From contig WANX01000131.1 in assembly GCA_015521565.1 (NCBI GenBank), forward strand, positions 1 through 41,467: a stretch of 41,467 bases of DNA. The letters run 5' to 3'. This document shows, in pieces, positions 34,343-41,467 of the stretch. The notes under the pieces were generated by a model, which was not told the origin of the DNA, made no database searches, and saw nothing but the letters and a program-made list of their open reading frames with translations. The position numbers and the translations under genes were made by a program. This DNA comes from Candidatus Hydrothermarchaeota archaeon. GTDB taxonomy: Archaea; Hydrothermarchaeota; Hydrothermarchaeia; Hydrothermarchaeales; BMS3B. The stretch's first letter is position 1, and the number at the start of each line of letters is the position of its first letter.

Positions 34343-34528
34343 ATGGCTGAGATAGAGGTTAATAAGGATACCTGCGTCGGCTGCGGGGAGTGCGCCGACA
34401 TATGCCCTGCGGATGTATATGAGCTGCAGGACGGCAAATCCGTGCCTGTGCGCATGGAAGACTGCATCAACTGCTGTTCCTGTGTGGAAGTATGTCCTAC
34501 GGGTTCAATCACCCACGAATCCTGCTGA
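34343..34528 (+). CDS. 2[4Fe-4S] ferredoxin
   Basis: CVGCGECADICPADVYEL and CINCCSCVEVCPTGSI. Confidence 0.93.
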   Translation: MAEIEVNKDTCVGCGECADICPADVYELQDGKSVPVRMEDCINCCSCVEVCPTGSITHESC

Positions 34529-34578
34529 CCCAAAATTAATTATAACTGTTTTACGAGTTTCTACTGCAGGTGGAAGTT

Positions 34579-34998
34579 ATGAAGGTCAGGGATATTATGC
34601 ACGGTGTTACCATAGTTGAGCCATCCACAAGTGTGCTTGAAATTGCTCGCATAATGAGGGAGAAGAACATAGGCTCTGTGCTGGTAAAGCTCAGCGATGT
34701 GGACTGGGGGATTGTGACAGAGAGGGATATAGTGAACAAAGTGGTGGCGAGGGGGCTGAGCTTTAAAGAGGTGAAGGCGAGCGATATAATGAGTGAACTG
34801 ACAGTTACCATAGACGCACAGGCGCCAATAAGCAAGGCGAGCGAGCTCTTCAACATCTACCACATCCGCCGCCTGCCAGTGATGGAGAGAGGTGAGATAA
34901 TAGGGATGATAACCTCCCGAGATGTTGCAAAGTACTGCATGTTCAGGTCGCTCAGGGCAAAGAGAGAGTACGGCAGAAGGGAAGGGTATTTCAGGTAA
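34579..34998 (+). CDS. CBS-domain pair protein
   Basis: MKVRDIMHGVTIVEPSTSVLEIARIMREKNIGSVLV... and ASDIMSELTVTIDAQAPISKASELFNIYHIRRLPVME. Confidence 0.92.
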   Translation: MKVRDIMHGVTIVEPSTSVLEIARIMREKNIGSVLVKLSDVDWGIVTERDIVNKVVARGLSFKEVKASDIMSELTVTIDAQAPISKASELFNIYHIRRLPVMERGEIIGMITSRDVAKYCMFRSLRAKREYGRREGYFR

Positions 34999-34999
34999 A

Positions 35000-36118
35000 T
35001 TAAAACACCATCATCCTCTCTATCTTTTCCGCATCAACGCCGGCTTCTTTGAGCTTCAGCGCTGTGATAATGTTCCTTATCTCATTCTCCCGCAGGAACA
35101 GGTGCGCCATCGGCACGCCTATGTGGAATCTGTCGCCGCGGAAGGCGCCCTGGTAGAGTCCTATCATGTGCCTGCGCAGGGCCATCTCGAGGGGCAGCAC
35201 AGATGCGATGCCCTCCTCAGCTCTCGCGGCCTCTGCGCTCGCCGGAGCATAGCGCATCCCGAAGGGCAGCTCCTTCCCGGTGGCATCGTAGTCTTTGAGA
35301 AGTGACGCAATAAGCGAGGTATAGCCGAAGTGGGGGAGCTCTGTTGCAATCTGGCCGAGATGACGGAGCCCGAGAATTGCTGTTAGAACCTCTCTCCTTA
35401 CGCGGTACATCACCGGTATAAAGTACGCTTCTGCCACGGAAACGTCGCTGCCGCGCAGCCTGAAGGCGGTGAGCACATTGCGCAGGTCTATCTCCCTGCC
35501 TATCAAATCTCTGGCCACAGCCCTGTCCCGGGTAGACAGGGCACTTACCGCAGCCCACAGGTTCTGGTAGAGGAAGCTGTCCAGCGCTGCTGTCAGCACA
35601 GCCACCGAGTTCGTCTCATTGTAGCCAGGAAGTGCCTTTGTCAGCGGCCTGTAGTAGTCGGTACCCTTCAGGGTTTCCACAAGTTCGCGCACGTCCTGCG
35701 CCTCTACCATCTTCTGAACCCTGTCCTCCGGCAGGTCTCTGGTGGTAAAGAGCGGAAAGCTTCTGCGTATAACCTCAGCCTCAGCACCGGCGTGCTTCAG
35801 GCGGAGAAGAGCTTTGACAATCCCGGCTCCAAACTTTTTATAGAGGCGGTCCATCACCGCTCTGGGCTCTCGTCTCAGACCCTTGACTATCCTTTCATAC
35901 TCCTGAGCAAGCCCGGAGAGGAGCTGTCCCTCCACCTTCAGAATACTCGCATCCCGGAGTTTGGAGATGTCCCGCCCGACATGGGTTGACTTCAGCAGCG
36001 CCAGCATGTCCTCAACGCTGGCGACCTCTATGAGGGAGCGCATCTCACTCTGAGTGAGCATCCTGGACCGAAGCGCACCTATCTTTGCATTAACGTAGGC
36101 ATAGTCTCCTGCGGACAT
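35000..36118 (-). CDS. atpC: A/V-type ATP synthase subunit C
   Basis: MSAGDYAYVNAKIGALRSRMLTQSEMRSLIEVASVEDMLALLKST...RDLIGREIDLRNVLTAFRLRG...FLRENEIRNIITALKLKEAGVDAEKIERMMV. Confidence 0.9.
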   Translation of the reverse strand: MSAGDYAYVNAKIGALRSRMLTQSEMRSLIEVASVEDMLALLKSTHVGRDISKLRDASILKVEGQLLSGLAQEYERIVKGLRREPRAVMDRLYKKFGAGIVKALLRLKHAGAEAEVIRRSFPLFTTRDLPEDRVQKMVEAQDVRELVETLKGTDYYRPLTKALPGYNETNSVAVLTAALDSFLYQNLWAAVSALSTRDRAVARDLIGREIDLRNVLTAFRLRGSDVSVAEAYFIPVMYRVRREVLTAILGLRHLGQIATELPHFGYTSLIASLLKDYDATGKELPFGMRYAPASAEAARAEEGIASVLPLEMALRRHMIGLYQGAFRGDRFHIGVPMAHLFLRENEIRNIITALKLKEAGVDAEKIERMMVF

Positions 36119-36155
36119 GCTCCAGCTCCCTAAAAATTAAAGGAAGTTGTGGCTT

Positions 36156-36485
36156 TCAGATCCTCGTCAGGAGCATGAAGGATATAATCAGGCCATAAAG
36201 TGCAATTCCCTCTGCCAGAGCCACAATTATGAGTCCCCAGGTCATCATCTCCGGCTTCTCGGAAATCGCTCCGAGCGCTGCTGCGCCGGTGTGGCCTATA
36301 GCAAAGCCCGCTCCAGCCGCTGCGAGGCCCACAGCAAGAGCCGCTGCTATGGCGTACATTCCCTTCTGGCTTGCTGCAGCCGCCTGTGCATCGCCCGCAG
36401 CCGCCTCCTCGGCGGCAAAGGCTATGCCCAGGGAAGCTACCATCGCTATTCCCAGCACAATACCTAAGGCCATTACCTTCCTCAT
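36156..36485 (-). CDS. atpK: A/V-type ATP synthase subunit K (c-ring proteolipid)
   Basis: KGMYAIAAALAVGLAAAGAGFAIGHTGAAALGAISEKPEMMTWGLIIVALAEGIALYGLIISFMLL. Confidence 0.93.
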   Translation of the reverse strand: MRKVMALGIVLGIAMVASLGIAFAAEEAAAGDAQAAAASQKGMYAIAAALAVGLAAAGAGFAIGHTGAAALGAISEKPEMMTWGLIIVALAEGIALYGLIISFMLLTRI

Positions 36486-36531
36486 ATTTTCACCTCTCCT
36501 TAATTTTTTGCTCTCTTCTCCTATTTTACTC

Positions 36532-38580
36532 TTACTCTCTGTATATTACCTTTAGGGGTGAGAAGGGTATACCATTGCCGTTGTAGAACTTGGAGAATAT
36601 CTCGTAGAAGTGCAGCCTGAGGGTGTGCACAAAGGATATGAAGCCCTCCATTACCAGGATTATCAGATTGCCCATTATGAAGATGGGTATCCAGAGTTTA
36701 GACTCTGGACCCCCCACCGCATACATGGCGTTGACCATCATCATGCTCAGCGCCGCGTGGACAACACCTATTATCGTAATTCGCAGGAAGGAGAGCGTAT
36801 TCGTGAGGTACTTCATTGAGTTCTCGAAGGTTTCTATAATGGAGATGAGGATACCCTCCTTCTTTATCAGCCACCCCTCAATGAAGATCAGGAGTATCGG
36901 CAGACCCACCCCGAGAGCGATGGGCACCGGTTCGAAGGCCTTCCCAAAGACCACATAGCTGCCACCCAGAAGCGCCCAGATTCCCGGCACGCCAAAGGGG
37001 CTGAGCAGCCCATGCTTGAGCTCTCCCCGCATGGCGTGGTTGATTATGTTTATTATGAGGCTGAATATCAGCAGCGCTATTCCCAGGTAGATGGAGAAGT
37101 ACACCGCCCTCATTATCCTGTTCTCCTCAGGAGAGCCGCCAAGCAGTGCTCCGCTGAAGAACCTGTCGAGCACGGGGACCTTGACTGGTTCAAAGCTTAT
37201 CCCCAGGTAGTCCTGGAGGGGGGACCTCCCGTGCACCTCCTCAGCCTCAAGGCCAAACATGGTGCCGTAGATCAGTCCAACCAGTGTTGCCATAATTCCG
37301 CACAGGATAAGCGTCCTTCCCAGCTTTCTGCCCTTATCGCTAAGGCGCTTCATCTTAAAGCCCATAATTGCGCCTATGAGAATTAAAAGAAGTCCTTGAC
37401 CTGCATCACCAAACATAAAACCGAAAATGAAGGGGAAGGTCACGGCAATTATGCTCGTGGGGTCTATCTCCCTGTAGTGGGGTGTGCCATAGGTGGTGGT
37501 GAGCGCCTCCAGGGGCTTTGTTACCTCAGGGTTGATGATCAGCGTTGGCGGTGTTTCCTCCTCATCCGGCTCGCTTACCTGCACAACACATGCTCCATCA
37601 GTGGTCCTCTCTATTATTTCAACGACCTCATCAACACTGGATGCGGGCACCCAACCGGCAAGATAATAGGTGCTCCTTGTCATGAGGAAGTTCTGATTCG
37701 CCTCATCCACTGTTTTTGCGATGTTCAGGAAGCGCCTGTACCTGAGAAGGTTGGGCAGTTCCCTTTCTGCTATCTCACGCAGCTGCTTCAGTATTTCCCT
37801 CTCATCCTTCTCAAGCGTCCTGCTGTCCTCCTCAACCTTCCGCTGTGCCTCCTCCAGGGTGTACGGTATGAGTCTGAGCGGGATACTCACCTCTTCAAAG
37901 CGGTGGATTCTGAGCAGCCTGCTCACCTCAGCCTCAAACTTCTTCAGCACAATAAGCACTGCCAGCGCCTGCTTCTTTGAAACCTCTCTGCTCTCCATCA
38001 GGTACAGGTCGGTTATACCGGAGATGCTCTCCTCAGCGGGTGCTACCTCCTCCGCCGGTATGCTTCCAAAGAACACGGTGGTGTACTTCAGACCCCGCAG
38101 GTCCCTGGGACCGAGGCCGAAGACTTCAAGCTTCTCCAGCGTTGCCCTGAAGCTCTGGAGCTCCTCCTTCTCCTTCCTCACCTCGGCGAGGCGGTTGTTG
38201 AGTGCGAGCACGCGATCCTCCAGGAAGAACAGCCGCTCCGCTATCTCCTCGAAGGCGCGCCTAACCTCTGCCTCGCTGGCGGGCAACCTTCTGGCTATCT
38301 CCTCAAGCTCCCCAAGGTCAGGAGCTTTGACCTCCTCCGGGTATGCCTGCCTCAGAATCTCCAGCAGGTTGTCTATCTTTGAGATGCTCTCGGAGGCTTC
38401 AATCCTGATCCAGGAGCCCTTCGCAGCCTGAAGCTTCAGCTTTTGCAGCAGCTCGCCTCCGTCGGAGGCTGAGTTTATGAAGTGGATTACTCCCCTGTCC
38501 TTGAGCTCCTTGAGCACGTGGTTCTTGTGCTCCTCCAGGAGCACAGCCTCTACCTTCCTCATCGGCAGGGGTTTTAGCAT
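36532..38580 (-). CDS. atpI: A/V-type ATP synthase subunit I
   Basis: MLKPLPMRKVEAVLLEEHKNHVLKELKDRGVIHF; C-terminal membrane domain FPFIFGFMFGDAGQGLLLILIGAIMG...FLRITIIGVVHAALSMMMVNAMYAVGG. Confidence 0.93.
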   Translation of the reverse strand: MLKPLPMRKVEAVLLEEHKNHVLKELKDRGVIHFINSASDGGELLQKLKLQAAKGSWIRIEASESISKIDNLLEILRQAYPEEVKAPDLGELEEIARRLPASEAEVRRAFEEIAERLFFLEDRVLALNNRLAEVRKEKEELQSFRATLEKLEVFGLGPRDLRGLKYTTVFFGSIPAEEVAPAEESISGITDLYLMESREVSKKQALAVLIVLKKFEAEVSRLLRIHRFEEVSIPLRLIPYTLEEAQRKVEEDSRTLEKDEREILKQLREIAERELPNLLRYRRFLNIAKTVDEANQNFLMTRSTYYLAGWVPASSVDEVVEIIERTTDGACVVQVSEPDEEETPPTLIINPEVTKPLEALTTTYGTPHYREIDPTSIIAVTFPFIFGFMFGDAGQGLLLILIGAIMGFKMKRLSDKGRKLGRTLILCGIMATLVGLIYGTMFGLEAEEVHGRSPLQDYLGISFEPVKVPVLDRFFSGALLGGSPEENRIMRAVYFSIYLGIALLIFSLIINIINHAMRGELKHGLLSPFGVPGIWALLGGSYVVFGKAFEPVPIALGVGLPILLIFIEGWLIKKEGILISIIETFENSMKYLTNTLSFLRITIIGVVHAALSMMMVNAMYAVGGPESKLWIPIFIMGNLIILVMEGFISFVHTLRLHFYEIFSKFYNGNGIPFSPLKVIYRE

Positions 38581-38621
38581 GTGGCTACCTCTGCTATGCG
38601 AATACAGGAGGGTAAATGTGC

Positions 38622-40007
38622 TTAGCAGCTTTTAAATTTTTCTGCCAGATTTAAAAAGTTGTTTACCATGCTCGGGTATGAGAGCACGTGCACGTGCATG
38701 TAGTTCGCAAGGGTGTTCTTCACCAGGATGCCGTCGTGGACGCCGTCAATGCCTTTGCCTCTCTCAACGCGGTACGCAAAGCTCAGCTTCTCAAAGGCCT
38801 TAACTTTAGAGTAGTGGAACTCGTGCCCCACCAAGAGGTCACCGCTCCTGCTTACCGGGTTGTCGCGAACCGCAAGGTTTCGAACGTAGCCCAGAGCCTG
38901 AAACTTAGCCTTCATCTCGGTGGCGATGGGCAGGAAGCCCACCATCTCGTATTCATGATTATCTCTGGTATTTATACTTTGCCCCAAGTACATGAGCCCG
39001 CCGCATTCGGCGTAGCAGGGCCTGCCGCTCTCGCAGAACTCGTAGATGCTCCGCCTGAGCGAGCGGTTGCGCTCCAGCTGAGCCGCCATAACCTCGGGGA
39101 AGCCGCCGCCTATGTAGAGGGCGTCCACTTCAGGCAGCGCCGGGTCGCGGAGCGTGTCTATGGGCACGAGCCTTGCCCCCTGCGCCGCGAAGGCGTCCAG
39201 GTTGTCCTGGTAGTAGAAGGTGAAGGCAACGTCTCTCGCCACGCCCATCGTAACCCTTGGCTCCTTCGGCTCAGAGAAGAGCGGGCTCGGCTCAACCTCC
39301 TCAAGGGAGGGTGCGCTTCGCGCCACCTCCACCAGCGCCTCCACGTCGATGTGCTCCTCAACAACGCTCGCCAGGTTGTCGAAGAGCTGCTCGAGTTTGT
39401 CCTTCTCGTAGGCTGGAATTAGACCAAGATGGCGCTCCGGTATCTCTATGCCCGGGTTTCTTGGCACCGTGCCGAAGACGCGCATCTTCGCAAGAACCTC
39501 CACCGCGGTCTTCGCCTTGTACGCGTGCCTGGGGTTGCCCACGCGGTTTAGTATAACGCCGGCAAGGTTAACCTCCGGGTCAAAGAGCCTGTAGCCGAGA
39601 ACAAAGGCGGCGGCGGTGCGGGAGATCCGCTCCACGTTGGCCACGAGCACCACAGGTGCTTTAACAACCTTGCTCACCTCGGCGGTGCTCCCCCTGGCGT
39701 CGACGGCGTTGTGGCTGTCGTACAGCCCCATGGTGCCCTCGATCACCGCTATGTCAGCGCCCCTGGAGCCCCTGACAAAGGCCTCCAGAATATCCCCGTG
39801 GCTCATCATGTATTCATCCAGGTTCCTGCTCACCCTCCCGGTTGCGAACAGGTGGTAGCTGGGGTCTATGAAGTCCGGGCCGACTTTAAAAGGGGCGACG
39901 CGGTAGCCGCGGTTGCGCAGCGCGCGCATCAAACCTATGCTTATCACCGTCTTGCCCGCCCTGCTCGAGGTGCCCGAGATGAGAATGCGCGGTATGTCCA
40001 TAACCAA
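38622..40007 (-). CDS. Cobyrinate / Ni-sirohydrochlorin a,c-diamide synthase (CobB/CbiA/CfbB family)
   Basis: RILISGTSSRAGKTVISIGLMRALRNRGYRVAPFKVGPDFIDPSYH, VIEGTMGLYD, DALYIGGGFPEVMAAQLERN...YAECGGLMYLG (class I glutamine amidotransferase-like). Confidence 0.88.
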   Translation of the reverse strand: MVMDIPRILISGTSSRAGKTVISIGLMRALRNRGYRVAPFKVGPDFIDPSYHLFATGRVSRNLDEYMMSHGDILEAFVRGSRGADIAVIEGTMGLYDSHNAVDARGSTAEVSKVVKAPVVLVANVERISRTAAAFVLGYRLFDPEVNLAGVILNRVGNPRHAYKAKTAVEVLAKMRVFGTVPRNPGIEIPERHLGLIPAYEKDKLEQLFDNLASVVEEHIDVEALVEVARSAPSLEEVEPSPLFSEPKEPRVTMGVARDVAFTFYYQDNLDAFAAQGARLVPIDTLRDPALPEVDALYIGGGFPEVMAAQLERNRSLRRSIYEFCESGRPCYAECGGLMYLGQSINTRDNHEYEMVGFLPIATEMKAKFQALGYVRNLAVRDNPVSRSGDLLVGHEFHYSKVKAFEKLSFAYRVERGKGIDGVHDGILVKNTLANYMHVHVLSYPSMVNNFLNLAEKFKSC

Positions 40008-40053
40008 GCCTCTCCGCCAGAACCCCGCCTAACGTAGCAAAGCAAAACTGTAG

Positions 40054-41467
40054 CTACGCCTCAACCGCAAAGATTTCCCTGCCCTCCTCCACGTAGCTGA
40101 GCAGGGCGTTGCCAATCTCGCTGTTTTTAGCCAGCTTCACTTCCCCCTTCCTGCCTATCGTAGCTGTAAACAGGTACTCCTCACCCGCGTAGAACTTCAT
40201 CATCCTGCCCGCGAAGCCCTTGCCCACGATGAGGTGCACGTAGTGCTTCGTCTCCGCCACGTCCACGGGTATTCGCGCCGCTCCGCGCTCCGGCTGTGCC
40301 CTCTCCCCGAAGGTGCGCACGTCTATGGCAAGGCCCAGCTTCTTCTCCAGTGCAGAGATGCGCTTCCCGCGCTTGCCTATAAGCGCCGGAAGGTGGCGCT
40401 CGTCCACGTAAATCGTTGCCCTGCCGTCGCTCACCTCCACCTCCACGGCGGCGCTGCCCGGCAGGCGGCGGCGCACCTCCTGGAGCACGCGCTCCGAGGC
40501 GAGCCTCTCCACCGGCTTTGCCTCGCGTAGCTCGCCCACAGGCATGACGATGGTCTCCTCGCCGAAGGTGTATATCTCGTACTCTGTGGCGTCGCTCTCG
40601 AAGTCCTTGACCTCTATAACCGGCCTGGCAAGGTCTGCCTCGGTCATGCCGGCAGGAACCTTGACGGAGAAAACCACCTTGTAGACCTTCTCAACCCTGC
40701 CGTCCTTGATGAATATCACTGTATCCACTATCTGGGGAATCATTCCCAGCTCCACCCTGCCGATGAGGCGCTGCAGCGCGTCTATCGCTTTTGTGGCGTG
40801 CACCACGCCAACCATCCCCACGCCTGCGAGGCGCATGTCCGCGAAGATTCTAAAGTCCCTCGTCTTGCGCACCTCGTCGTAAATGGTGTAGTCGGGGCGC
40901 ACCAGGAGCAGAATATCGGCGGTCTTCTCCATATCCCCCTCCAGGGGTGCGTACTGGGTAATCTCATCGCTCACCTGCAGGTCGCGGGGCGACTCCATGG
41001 TCTTCACTATCCTGCCCAGGGAGCGGTAGAACTCCGCCAGAGCCTGAGAGAAGGTGCTCTTACCCGCGCCCGGCGGCCCAGCCACGAGTATCCCCTCGGC
41101 GCGCTCGCGGAGGCGCCTCATCAGCCTGTCGCTAAGCTTATAATCTTCCAGCGAGACCTTCGCTATTGCGCGCACAGCGGTTATCTCAAAGCCGTCGCTG
41201 AAGGGCGGCTTCGCTATTGCGATGCGTATCTCGCGCAGCTGCACAACGCTCGCACCGCGGCGCTCTATCTCTATGAAGGAGTCGGGGTCAACCTTCGCAT
41301 ACTCCAGAATCTCCCGCGCGAGCCTTGAAAGCTCCCTCTCGGTGAGGGGCTTCTCGCCTATGGGCACGAGCTTTATATTGCCCGGCTTGCCCTTCTTTGC
41401 GAGGGGCACAACGCGCTCGCGCAGGTGCACCGACATCGTGGTTTCGTCGAAGTACTTCAGTATCCCC
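40054..41467 (-). CDS. PINA-type PIN/KH-domain ATPase, N-terminus truncated by right window edge
   Basis: Frame stays open to the window edge (GILKYFDETTMSVHLRERVVPLAKKGKPG); Walker A ILVAGPPGAGKSTFSQALAEF; ALIGKRGKRISALEKKLGLAIDVRTFGER (KH). Confidence 0.92.
   Translation of the reverse strand, partial: GILKYFDETTMSVHLRERVVPLAKKGKPGNIKLVPIGEKPLTERELSRLAREILEYAKVDPDSFIEIERRGASVVQLREIRIAIAKPPFSDGFEITAVRAIAKVSLEDYKLSDRLMRRLRERAEGILVAGPPGAGKSTFSQALAEFYRSLGRIVKTMESPRDLQVSDEITQYAPLEGDMEKTADILLLVRPDYTIYDEVRKTRDFRIFADMRLAGVGMVGVVHATKAIDALQRLIGRVELGMIPQIVDTVIFIKDGRVEKVYKVVFSVKVPAGMTEADLARPVIEVKDFESDATEYEIYTFGEETIVMPVGELREAKPVERLASERVLQEVRRRLPGSAAVEVEVSDGRATIYVDERHLPALIGKRGKRISALEKKLGLAIDVRTFGERAQPERGAARIPVDVAETKHYVHLIVGKGFAGRMMKFYAGEEYLFTATIGRKGEVKLAKNSEIGNALLSYVEEGREIFAVEA

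Noticed and set aside
37721-38431. 236-aa plus-strand Ser-rich ORF
   Set aside because: Antisense shadow of atpI.

Overview
The window is a compact, gene-dense archaeal chromosomal segment. It looks euryarchaeal and methanogen-related: A-type ATP synthase subunits, TFS, RpoL, Csl4, a methanopterin-pathway RFAP synthase, a CfbB/CobB-type amidase, PINA, KorABCD, TATA/BRE-like promoters and a class III signal peptide. I found no rRNA, tRNA, CRISPR array or transposon. Main blocks are: a truncated membrane histidine kinase; an Lrp-like regulator plus korDABC operon; a SPASM-type radical SAM enzyme with a divergent 33-codon mini-ORF; an RFAP synthase/CYTH pair; an RNA-transcription/processing cluster (TFS, NUDIX, DUF531-like, RNase III-like, RpoL, Csl4, METTL5-like methyltransferase); a multi-PAS/GAF kinase; a CcmC-like protein and a bacterial-type Tgt; an HTH-cupin-methyltransferase fusion with azlCD; argG; an HTH regulator with ppsA; a CcmH-like/DUF1573 fusion; PadR with a CaCA-type exchanger; a fused 2-oxoacid oxidoreductase with ferredoxin; a split ATP synthase cluster (I-K-C only); CfbB/CobB; and a truncated PINA ATPase. 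The strongest candidates for something undescribed are the three-part HTH-cupin-methyltransferase fusion in front of AzlCD, the RpoL subunit carrying an internal helix-hairpin-helix insertion, the radical SAM/mini-ORF pair, the CcmH-like/DUF1573 fusion together with a WWD-less CcmC-like protein, and several well-formed operator-like dyads at regulator promoters.
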